A DNA stretch of 64,000 nucleotides, taken from the NCBI GenBank assembly GCA_910577405.1, contig CAJTMG010000005.1, forward strand, positions 58,203 to 122,202, in the 5' to 3' direction. Position 1 is the stretch's first letter, and every line of letters begins with the position of its first letter. The notes below the pieces were generated by a model. The model had not been told where the DNA came from. It ran no database searches and saw nothing but the letters and a program-made list of their open reading frames with translations. Both the position numbers and the translations under genes were made by a program. The DNA comes from an uncultured Oscillibacter sp. (lineage in GTDB: Bacteria; Bacillota; Clostridia; Oscillospirales; Oscillospiraceae). Of this stretch, positions 43,497 through 50,682 are shown piece after piece.

Positions 43497-44978
43497 TCAG
43501 TTCTGACAAACCGTCTGCGTGGCAATCTTTTCACGGAACGCCCGGTCATGTTCCACAAAGAGCAGCGTGGGCCGGTACTGGAGCAGGAGTTCTTCTATCT
43601 GCATCCGGGAAAATAAATCGATATAATTCAGCGGCTCATCCCAGATATACAGGTGAGCGCTCTGGCACAGGCTGGCCGCGATCAGCACTTTTTTCCGCTG
43701 TCCGGCGCTGTAGCTCTCCATGTCCCGCTGAAAGAGGACACGGGAGAAATCCAGCTTCCGCAAAACGGTCAAAAAGCGGGTCAAATCCACATTCTGCCTC
43801 TGGGCCCAATCCGTAAGGCTGCCTTGCAGGTGGTCCGATTTCTGGGGAACGTAGGAGATCATCAGCCCCGACGCCCGGAAGAGGCTTCCTGTACAAGGCA
43901 CGTCCTCCCCCAGGGCAAGGCGGAGCAGGCTGGTCTTTCCGGAACCATTACTGCCGTCCAGACAAAGACGGTCCCCCGGCCGCAGGGTGAAGCTCACCGG
44001 ACGGCCTGTCATGCCAGGATAGGAGACGGCAAGCTCCCGGCATTCCAAAATCCGGGTTCCGTGATAGGTCAGCGGTGTGAGCTTCAGACTGTCCGCCCGC
44101 TCCACATCCCGCAGAAGCTCTGATTTTTCCTGTACGGCTTTCTGACGGCGGCTCTCTATGGTCTTGGAACGCTTCATCATCTTAGCGGACTTGTGCCCGA
44201 TAAAGCCTCTGTCTGGCCTCAGACCGGAGTTCCGCTGTCCATGCTTGCTCTTTTCCACCTTGTCCGACCAGTCCGAGGTCCGGCGGGCTGACTGCTCCAG
44301 ACGGCGGATTTCTCCTTTCAGCTTTTCGTTCCTGACCAGCTCGCCCCGTTCCCGGTCCTCCTTGTTCTGGAACCAACTGGTGAAATTCCCGCGTACCAGC
44401 TCCGTCCCGGTCTGATTCAGCGCTAAAATATGGTCTGTACAGCCATCCAGAAAAGCCCGGTCGTGGGAAACCAGAAGGAAGCCCCGGTCCAGGTTCCGGA
44501 GATAGTCCGCCGCCAAAGCCCGTCCCGGACCGTCCAGATGGTTTGTCGGCTCGTCAATCATCGGGTAAGCGTCCTCGTCCAGGAAAAGCGCCGCCAGTAA
44601 AGCACGGGTCTGTTCGCCGCCGCTGAGGGACGCAAAGGGTCTTTCCAGCACGTCCTCTCCCAGGCCCAGTCTGCCAAGTTCCCGCAGAAGCCGCCATTCT
44701 TCTCCGGGCGGTGCGTCCTCCAGGAGAATCTCCAGCGTCTTCCGTTCCGGGGTTTGCACAGGCCGGGGCCACAGGCGGCAGGTCTGATGGAGTGACAGTG
44801 TTCCGCGGCCCTTCAGTTCCCCGGACAATAGCCGGAGCAGGGTGGTTTTGCCCCGTCCGTTCCGGCCAGTAAGTCCCAGTTTCCAGCAGGTGTCCAGCTG
44901 AAGATTCAGGTCTTCGAAAACCGGCGTATGGTCCCCGTCGTAAGTGAAGCTCAGATGTTGTATGGTGATCTGCGACAT
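43497..44978 (-). CDS. ABC-F protein, Lsa-type ribosomal protection family
   Basis: A 493-aa soluble twin-ATPase with no membrane segments. ABC1: GRNGRGKTTLL, SLSGGEQTRALLA, MIDEPTNHLD. A charged interdomain linker (about residues 190-290) enters the ribosome. ABC2: DGSNGSGKTSLL, SYSAGQRKKVLIA, WDEPLNYIDLFSRMQIEELL, which is the Lsa-group signature. Such proteins dislodge lincosamide, pleuromutilin and streptogramin A antibiotics from the 50S subunit. ATG preceded by AGGAGG. The leader has its own promoter, a short upstream ORF and a terminator/antiterminator pair, so antibiotic-induced attenuation is likely. Whether it gives measurable resistance is unknown. Confidence 0.87.
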   Translation of the reverse strand: MSQITIQHLSFTYDGDHTPVFEDLNLQLDTCWKLGLTGRNGRGKTTLLRLLSGELKGRGTLSLHQTCRLWPRPVQTPERKTLEILLEDAPPGEEWRLLRELGRLGLGEDVLERPFASLSGGEQTRALLAALFLDEDAYPMIDEPTNHLDGPGRALAADYLRNLDRGFLLVSHDRAFLDGCTDHILALNQTGTELVRGNFTSWFQNKEDRERGELVRNEKLKGEIRRLEQSARRTSDWSDKVEKSKHGQRNSGLRPDRGFIGHKSAKMMKRSKTIESRRQKAVQEKSELLRDVERADSLKLTPLTYHGTRILECRELAVSYPGMTGRPVSFTLRPGDRLCLDGSNGSGKTSLLRLALGEDVPCTGSLFRASGLMISYVPQKSDHLQGSLTDWAQRQNVDLTRFLTVLRKLDFSRVLFQRDMESYSAGQRKKVLIAASLCQSAHLYIWDEPLNYIDLFSRMQIEELLLQYRPTLLFVEHDRAFREKIATQTVCQN

Positions 44979-45002
44979 TGCGTATCCTCCTGTCATGCGC
45001 GC

Positions 45003-45034
45003 AAAAAACCGCAGGAGGGATCTTCCTCTTGCGG
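45003..45034 (-). terminator. Attenuator hairpin in the ABC-F leader
   Basis: On the minus strand CCGCAAGAGG pairs with CCTCCTGCGG (one mismatch, 6-nt loop) and is followed by six T. It lies 25-56 nt upstream of the start codon. Its 3' arm CCTCCTGC can instead pair perfectly with GCAGGAGG in the leader (plus positions 45088-45095), which gives an antiterminator. Confidence 0.75.
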
Positions 45035-45156
45035 CGGCATGGACAAAATACGCCCACTATCAGCCGGAAGGGAAAGACTGCGCGTTTCCTCCTGCAAACT
45101 CCATGACAGAACAGAGCTGCTCTCACAGCCCGAAAAAATTCTGTTCCATCATAGCG

Positions 45157-45177
45157 TCAGCAAGCAGAACTGCGCAT
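45157..45177 (-). CDS. Leader peptide upstream of ABC-F gene (MRSSAC)
   Basis: A six-codon ORF, ATG through TGA, with GGGAGG about 8 nt upstream, located some 25 nt after the probable transcription start. A ribosome stalled here by an antibiotic could favour the antiterminator pairing downstream. A second ATG-led mini-ORF of nine codons follows (45123-45152) but without a good ribosome binding site. Confidence 0.5.
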   Translation of the reverse strand: MRSSAC

Positions 45178-45209
45178 CTTCCCGCCTCCCATCTGTTTGT
45201 GTTGAAGTC

Positions 45210-45238
45210 AGGATATCATGAGACGTGCGGTTTGTCAA
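45210..45238 (-). promoter_or_regulatory. SigA promoter of the ABC-F gene
   Basis: On the minus strand a perfect TTGACA, 17-nt spacer and TATCCT. It leaves a leader of about 225 nt, unusually long for a single gene. Confidence 0.7.
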
Positions 45239-45446
45239 GGGCCGGACAGGAATTGACTGCATAAGGCGGTTTATTTCCTGGGAAACGCATTTTTGAGACT
45301 TTTGTGAGATTTGCGTGATAAAACAAGCAAAAACCTGCGGGCATTCAGAGGCAAAGGCTTTGTTGATTTCTCCCGCGTCATGTGGCGTGCTGAAAAAATC
45401 TGATTTGGATGCGGGAGGTCTTTTTATATCAAGCGCCCGGAAAAAG

Positions 45447-45479
45447 AAAGCGTGGAGACGCTGCATCCCCACGCTTTTT
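45447..45479. terminator. Terminator after the metY-metA operon
   Basis: AAAGCGTGG and CCACGCTTT form a 9-bp stem with T-rich sequence on the minus side, just past the metA stop; T run on the plus side too. Confidence 0.75.
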
Positions 45480-45483
45480 GAAT

Positions 45484-46422
45484 TTAATCGCTGGTACGGA
45501 CGCCCTGTTCGATCTCCCGGATATCATAGGGGACGGTCTGATAAACGCAGTAATTGAGCCAATTGGCGTACAGGAGGTGGGCACAGCTGCGCCAGGTCAT
45601 AGCGGGCCGCTGATTGGGGTCGTCGCCGGGGAAGTAGTGCTTTGGCAGCTGGATATTCACGCCGGCGGTGAGATCGCGCATATATTCCCTCCGGAGGGTG
45701 TCCCGGTCGTACTCGGCATGACCCATCAGAAAGACCTGACGGCACTGGTCGGTCTTGACGGCATATATGCCCGCTTCCGGGGAAGAGGCCAGGATTTTCA
45801 GCCCCGGCACGGCTTCGACATCTTCCCGGCGGATGGTGGTGTTCCGGGAATGGGGCACGAGGAAATCGTCGTCAAAGCCCCGGAAGAGGATGAAATTTGG
45901 TTCCTCAACGGTATGCTGGAAGACGCCGAAGAGCTTTTGCGGCAGAGGGACTTTGGGAATGCCGTAGTGATAGTACAGCCCCGCCTGCGCGCCCCAGCAG
46001 ATATGGAGGGTGGAATGGACATGGGTTTTGGACCACTCCATAATTTCGCAGAGTTCCGGCCAATAGTCCACGTCCTCGAAGTCCAGCAGCTCCACCGGCG
46101 CGCCCGTAATTACCAGCCCGTCAAAGGTGCGCTCCCGGACTTCCTCGAAAGATTTGTAGAATGCCAGCATATGGGCCTGGGAGGTATTCCGGGACACATG
46201 GCCTCCAGGCGCGATCAGCTCCAGCTCGATTTGCAGCGGCGTGCTTCCCAGAACCCGGGCAAGCTGCGTCTCTGTGTCCACCTTGGTAGGCATCAGGTTC
46301 AGAAGAAGAATCTGCAAAGGCCGGATATCCTGTGTCATGGCGCGGGTTTCGGTCATAACGAAGATATTTTCCCGCTGGAGGACCTCCGTCGCCGGAAGCC
46401 GGTTCGGAATTTTGATCGGCAT
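45484..46422 (-). CDS. metA: Homoserine O-acetyltransferase
   Basis: A 312-aa enzyme of the MetA (HTS) family, first committed step of methionine synthesis. The acyl-enzyme cysteine is Cys142 (HICWGAQ), and HAEYD supplies the catalytic His and Glu-region. Residue 111 is Glu (GAPVELLDFEDV), the residue linked to acetyl-CoA use in Bacillus-type MetA, where Gly gives succinyl-CoA use; hence acetyltransferase rather than succinyltransferase. It begins one base after the O-acetylhomoserine sulfhydrylase gene, whose substrate it makes. Confidence 0.93.
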   Translation of the reverse strand: MPIKIPNRLPATEVLQRENIFVMTETRAMTQDIRPLQILLLNLMPTKVDTETQLARVLGSTPLQIELELIAPGGHVSRNTSQAHMLAFYKSFEEVRERTFDGLVITGAPVELLDFEDVDYWPELCEIMEWSKTHVHSTLHICWGAQAGLYYHYGIPKVPLPQKLFGVFQHTVEEPNFILFRGFDDDFLVPHSRNTTIRREDVEAVPGLKILASSPEAGIYAVKTDQCRQVFLMGHAEYDRDTLRREYMRDLTAGVNIQLPKHYFPGDDPNQRPAMTWRSCAHLLYANWLNYCVYQTVPYDIREIEQGVRTSD

Positions 46423-46423
46423 A

Positions 46424-47710
46424 TCAGTTCACCTGCGCCAGGGCCTGCGCGATATCGTCAATCAGGTCCTCCTTGCTCTCCAGACCGCAGGACATCCGCA
46501 CCAGCCCGGCAGGAATCCCGGCTTCGGCAAGCTGTTCGTCGGTCATCTGACGGTGGGTGGAGCTGGCGGGATTCAGACAGCAGGTCCGGGCGTCGGCTAC
46601 GTGGGTTTCGATTGCAGCCAGCTTCAGATTCCGCATAAAGACGCCCGCCGCTTCCCGGCCGCCTTTCAGCTCGAAGGACACCACGCCGCAGGAGCCGTTG
46701 GGCAGATACTTTTCCGCAAGGGCGTGGTAGGGGTCCCCAGGCAGGCCGCAGTAATTCACATGGGCAACCTTGGGATGGGCCGTCAGGAATTCCGCTACAG
46801 CCTGCCCATTCTCGCAGTGCCGCGCCATACGGACGTGCAGGCTTTCCAGTCCCAGATTCAGATAGAACGCGTTCTGCGGCGACTGTATGGCCCCGAAATC
46901 CCGCATAAGCTGGGCGGTACACTTGGTGATAAAAGCGCCCGCATTGCCGAATTTTTCCGCGTAGGTAATGCCGTGGTAGCTCTCGTCAGGGGTGCAGAGG
47001 CCGGGGAACTTCTCCGCATGGGCCATCCAGTCAAAGCGGCCGGAATCCACAATCGCCCCTCCTACCGCCGCGCCGTGGCCGTCCATATACTTGGTGGTGG
47101 AATGGGTGACGATATCCGCGCCCCATTCAAAAGGACGGCAGCCAACGGGCGTGGGGAAGGTGTTGTCCACAATCAGAGGCACTCCGTGACGGTGGGCGGC
47201 GGAGGCGAATTTTTCGATATCCAGCACGGTAAGGGCAGGATTGGCAATGGTTTCACCGAAAACAGCCTTGGTATTGTCCCGGAAGGCGGCATCCAGCTCT
47301 TCGTTGGACGCGTCAGGGGAAACGAAAGTCGTCTCAATGCCCATCTTGGCCATGGTGACGGAAATCAGATTGAAGGTCCCGCCGTAGATGCTGGAGGAAG
47401 CTACGATATGGTCCCCGCAGGAGCAGATATTGAACAGGGCGAAAAAGTTTGCCGCCTGCCCGGAGGATGTGAGCATAGCCGCCGTACCGCCCTCCAGCTC
47501 CGCGATTTTGGCGGCGACGTAATCATTGGTGGGATTCTGGAGCCGGGTGTAGAAATAGCCGGAGGCCTCCAGATCAAAGAGCCTGCCCATATCCTCGCTG
47601 GTGGAATACTTGAACGTCGTGGACTGCACAATAGGAATCTGCCGCGGCTCGCCGTTGCCGGGAGTGTAGCCGCCTTGGACGCATTTGGTTTCTATACGAT
47701 AGTCGCTCAT
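46424..47710 (-). CDS. metY: O-acetylhomoserine sulfhydrylase
   Basis: A 428-aa PLP enzyme that combines O-acetylhomoserine with sulfide to give homocysteine. Start ATG 47710 with AAAGGAG eight bases upstream; the longer frame runs into the T-box terminator. THSTTKYMDGHG contains the PLP lysine, YTRLQNPT the Tyr/Arg of the neighbouring subunit, and TSSGQAANFFAL the cofactor-binding region; length and long C-terminus fit the MetY group. A T-box leader precedes it and metA follows directly. Confidence 0.93.
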   Translation of the reverse strand: MSDYRIETKCVQGGYTPGNGEPRQIPIVQSTTFKYSTSEDMGRLFDLEASGYFYTRLQNPTNDYVAAKIAELEGGTAAMLTSSGQAANFFALFNICSCGDHIVASSSIYGGTFNLISVTMAKMGIETTFVSPDASNEELDAAFRDNTKAVFGETIANPALTVLDIEKFASAAHRHGVPLIVDNTFPTPVGCRPFEWGADIVTHSTTKYMDGHGAAVGGAIVDSGRFDWMAHAEKFPGLCTPDESYHGITYAEKFGNAGAFITKCTAQLMRDFGAIQSPQNAFYLNLGLESLHVRMARHCENGQAVAEFLTAHPKVAHVNYCGLPGDPYHALAEKYLPNGSCGVVSFELKGGREAAGVFMRNLKLAAIETHVADARTCCLNPASSTHRQMTDEQLAEAGIPAGLVRMSCGLESKEDLIDDIAQALAQVN

Positions 47711-47738
47711 AAGTGAAACTCCTTTCGGTTTCGGGACG

Positions 47739-48020
47739 AAAAAACGGCCTTCGCCCCAAAGATTGTGACTTTGAGACGAAAGCCGCACAGACTTCCGCGG
47801 TACCACTCAAATTGCGCCGGCCTTCCGACCGAACGCCACTCTGGGGGTCCAACAACCCCTTTGCCTTAACGCGGCGGTTCTCGGAGAAGCCCTAACGACA
47901 GAAACTGCCCTCGAACCCTCAGCTCAGAAGCCATAGGACCTGGAACCCCTTGCCGCCGGCTTGCACCTGCCGCCGGTTCTCTGTGGACGCCGGATTCCGT
48001 CCCTCTTCGTCATCGCTTTG
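47739..48020 (-). promoter_or_regulatory. T-box leader, probably methionine-tRNA responsive
   Basis: The minus strand has the invariant T-box TGGTACCGCGGAAG (about 47792-47805) upstream of a 17-bp terminator stem (47745-47761 with 47769-47785, several G-U pairs) followed by six T (47739-47744). Stem I sequence lies between 47900 and 48015. An ATG at 47932-47934 sits where the specifier codon is expected, which would match the metY-metA genes; the specifier call is tentative. Confidence 0.88.
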
Positions 48021-48026
48021 GGCAGT

Positions 48027-48055
48027 ATTATAAAATCTTCCCCCGGATTTGTCAA
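48027..48055 (-). promoter_or_regulatory. SigA promoter of the T-box/metYA operon
   Basis: On the minus strand perfect TTGACA and TATAAT with a 17-nt spacer, just upstream of the leader. Confidence 0.88.
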
Positions 48056-48104
48056 GGGCATTTTCGCGCTGTGAGTTACGTATTTGGAAGAAAACGGAAG
48101 AGCA

Positions 48105-48133
48105 TTGACACGTTTAACGGGACATAGTAAAAT
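48105..48133 (+). promoter_or_regulatory. SigA promoter of the 56-aa membrane protein gene
   Basis: Perfect TTGACA, 17-nt spacer, TAAAAT, 27 nt before the start codon. Confidence 0.75.
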
Positions 48134-48160
48134 AAAGAAAATGGAATCGGGAGGGAAACT

Positions 48161-48331
48161 ATGAGCAAGGCAAGAGTGATTCTGTTGCTTGGACTGATTG
48201 CCGTTCTTTCAATTGCGCTGATGGTCATGGCCCACGGAAATAACGTTTTATTATGGACGATACGGTTTTTGGGCACGCTTGGCATAATTTATACGATTCA
48301 GGTCTATCAGAAGGGTCGAAATAAAGAGTGA
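48161..48331 (+). CDS. Small membrane protein, unknown function (56 aa)
   Basis: A short ORF with GGGAGG upstream of its ATG and a strong promoter. The product has a hydrophobic helix at residues about 6-24 (VILLLGLIAVLSIALMVMA) and a second amphipathic or membrane segment (LLWTIRFLGTLGIIYTIQVY), ending in a basic tail GRNKE. I do not recognise a family. It is monocistronic, facing away from metYA and upstream of murD. Confidence 0.6.
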   Translation: MSKARVILLLGLIAVLSIALMVMAHGNNVLLWTIRFLGTLGIIYTIQVYQKGRNKE

Positions 48332-48391
48332 CAAAAAATTCCATTTTCGTAAACGGGCAGTGATTCCAGACGAACCGCCGCCCGTTTTCTC

Positions 48392-48420
48392 TTGCCGATG
48401 TCTGGCGAATGTGGTATGAT
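48392..48420 (+). promoter_or_regulatory. Probable promoter of murD
   Basis: TTGCCG, 17-nt spacer, TATGAT with an upstream TG (extended -10). Confidence 0.6.
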
Positions 48421-48472
48421 GGAAGCCGTAAGAAATCCGCTGGAGCTGCGGAGGAAATAAGGAGCGATATCC

Positions 48473-49858
48473 GTGAAATTTGAGGACTATCTGACGGGGC
48501 TTTCCGGGAAGACTGTAGCGGTCATCGGCGTAGGCGTGTCGAACCGGCCCTTGATCGAGCTGCTTCTGGACCGGGGCATTTCCGTGACGGCCTGCGACAA
48601 AAAGACGGAGCTGGGGGCCTACGGGGAAGAACTGAGGGCAAAAGGGTGCCGTCTGCGTCTGGGGCCGGATTACCTGAAGGACCTGACGGAAGACGTGATT
48701 TTCCGTACGCCGGGAATGCGTCCTGACCTGCCGGAGCTGACGGAGGCCATAGGCAGAGGAAGCAGGCTCACCAGCGAAATGGAAGCGTTCTTCGAGGTCT
48801 GTCCCTGTCCCATCATCGCCGTGACCGGAAGCGACGGCAAGACCACCACCACCACCATTATAGCGGAATTATTGCGGTCAGCGGGCCGGACGGTGCATCT
48901 TGGCGGGAACATCGGCCGTCCTCTGCTGGCGGACACGGGGAAGATGAAGCCGGAGGATATTGCCGTCCTGGAATTGAGCTCCTTCCAGCTTCTGACCATG
49001 ACCCGAAGCCCTCACATTGCCGTGGTAACCAATCTGTCCCCGAACCATCTGGACGTTCATAAAGACTATGCGGAGTATGTTGTCGCCAAGGCGAATATCT
49101 TTACACATCAGGCGGCGGGAGATATTGCGGTCTTTAACGCGGACAACGAAGAAACCTGCGCCTTTGCCCGGGAAGCCTCCGCGTCCGTCCGGATGTTCAG
49201 CCGTCAGGGGACCGTGGAGCGGGGAACGTATCTGGGGCCGGATTATCCCGGAGGACAGGCGATTTGGATTGCCAACGAAAAGGAGCATCGCTGTGTACTG
49301 CCGTTGGCGGACATCAAACTGCCGGGGATTCATAATGTCGAGAATTATATGGCGGCGATTGCGGCGGTGGACGGCCTGGTTCCGTACGAGGTTATCCGGG
49401 AATTTGCAGGGAATTTCGGCGGCGTGGAGCATCGCATTGAGCTGATCCGTGAGCTGGACGGCGTGCGGTATTACAACGACTCCATTGCGTCCAGCCCCAG
49501 CCGTACGATAGCGGGCCTGCGGTCCTTCCCGGAAAAGCTGGTGCTGATCGCGGGGGGCAAGGACAAGGGGATTTCCTATGACGCCCTGGGCCCGGAGGTC
49601 AACGAACACGTAAAGCTGCTGATTCTCTGCGGGGCAACGGCGGGAGTAATCCGGAAATCAGTGGAGCAGGCGGAAAACTATCATGGCCTGGAAATCATAG
49701 ATGTGTCGGACTACCAGGAAGCGGCGGACCTCGCCCATAGCCGCACAAAGCCGGGAGACGTGGTGATGCTCTCCCCAGCCAGCACGTCCTTTGACCGCTT
49801 CGCCAACTTTATGGAACGGGGCCGGGTTTTCAAGGAGATTGTAAACCGGCTGACCTAA
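48473..49858 (+). CDS. murD: UDP-N-acetylmuramoyl-L-alanine--D-glutamate ligase
   Basis: A 461-aa cytoplasmic ligase adding D-Glu to the peptidoglycan precursor. Starts at GTG with AAGGAG eight bases upstream. VIGVGVSNRPL is the N-terminal UDP-binding loop, TGSDGKTTTT the ATP P-loop (about residues 119-128), ELSSFQL and NLSPNHLDVHKDY are Mur-ligase signatures, GGVEHRIE and YNDSIASSP match MurD domain 3, and LSPASTSFDRFANFMERG is the C-terminal MurD motif. Followed by yunB 43 nt later. Confidence 0.95.
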   Translation: MKFEDYLTGLSGKTVAVIGVGVSNRPLIELLLDRGISVTACDKKTELGAYGEELRAKGCRLRLGPDYLKDLTEDVIFRTPGMRPDLPELTEAIGRGSRLTSEMEAFFEVCPCPIIAVTGSDGKTTTTTIIAELLRSAGRTVHLGGNIGRPLLADTGKMKPEDIAVLELSSFQLLTMTRSPHIAVVTNLSPNHLDVHKDYAEYVVAKANIFTHQAAGDIAVFNADNEETCAFAREASASVRMFSRQGTVERGTYLGPDYPGGQAIWIANEKEHRCVLPLADIKLPGIHNVENYMAAIAAVDGLVPYEVIREFAGNFGGVEHRIELIRELDGVRYYNDSIASSPSRTIAGLRSFPEKLVLIAGGKDKGISYDALGPEVNEHVKLLILCGATAGVIRKSVEQAENYHGLEIIDVSDYQEAADLAHSRTKPGDVVMLSPASTSFDRFANFMERGRVFKEIVNRLT

Positions 49859-49901
49859 GGCCATGCCCTTCCCGCATAGAATAGCCGGGGAGGGATCGCC
49901 A

Positions 49902-50600
49902 ATGGGAAGAGGATTTTTCTATTTCCGCCGCCGCATGAACCGCAGGACCTTGGGTCAGACGCTGCTGTTCTGCACCGTGGCCCTGGGCTTGACGGCGATG
50001 CTGTTTGCCACGACTCAGATGCAGCCGATTCTGGAGCGTCTGGCGGCCACAAGGGTTTCCAACGCGGTGAACCGGATCGTTTCGGAGGCCGTGGAAGAGG
50101 GCATTGAGAGCGGCGAGTTCAGCTATGACAGCCTGATTACCTTCGAGAAGGACAACGAGGGTCGGATTACGGCGCTTTACAGCAATATGGCGGCGTTCAA
50201 TCGTCTGCAATCCAAAATACTGGATATCATTCTGGCCCGGATTGACCAGGTGTCTGCCCGGGAACTGTCCATTCCCATCGGCAGTCTGACCGGTTCGGTG
50301 CTTCTGGCGGGCCGGGGTCCCAGTATTTCCGTGCGGATGGAATCGGTGGGGTCGTCGTCGGCGTGGTTTGAGAATGAATTTGCGTCGGCAGGCATCAATC
50401 AGACCAAACATCAGATTGTGCTGAATATTGATGTGGCGGTGAGCATCCTCCTGCCCGGTTTTTCTACAGACACGGTGGTTTCCAATGCCGTGACCGTGGC
50501 GGAAACCGTGATCGTTGGAAGCGTGCCGGATACCTATACCTATTTCAGCACCACACCCTCCAGCTATGAGAACGATGCAAAGGATTATGTTTTGAATTAG
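49902..50600 (+). CDS. yunB: Sporulation protein YunB
   Basis: A 232-aa protein of the YunB family required for late sporulation in Bacillus. ATG 49902 has GGGGAGGGA upstream; the longer frame lacks a site. One N-terminal transmembrane helix (about residues 17-36) precedes an extracytoplasmic domain with GSLTGSVLLAGRGP, SAGINQTKHQI and VAETVIVGSVPDTYTYF, all family hallmarks. Lies between murD and ligA. Confidence 0.88.
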   Translation: MGRGFFYFRRRMNRRTLGQTLLFCTVALGLTAMLFATTQMQPILERLAATRVSNAVNRIVSEAVEEGIESGEFSYDSLITFEKDNEGRITALYSNMAAFNRLQSKILDIILARIDQVSARELSIPIGSLTGSVLLAGRGPSISVRMESVGSSSAWFENEFASAGINQTKHQIVLNIDVAVSILLPGFSTDTVVSNAVTVAETVIVGSVPDTYTYFSTTPSSYENDAKDYVLN

Positions 50601-50632
50601 TAAAGATTTTGTCTGTTTTTTGGTTTTTCCGC

Positions 50633-50662
50633 ATGACAAACTATCAAGAGCTTTTGTAATAA
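50633..50662 (+). promoter_or_regulatory. Possible promoter of ligA
   Basis: ATGACA, 18-nt spacer and TAATAA upstream of the ligA ribosome binding site; moderate match. Confidence 0.4.
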
Positions 50663-50682
50663 TAAGAATAAGGAGGAATCAT

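Noticed and set aside
44554..45126. 190-codon frame covering the ABC-F leader and gene start
   Set aside because: Out of frame with the ABC-F gene, and it spans the attenuator.
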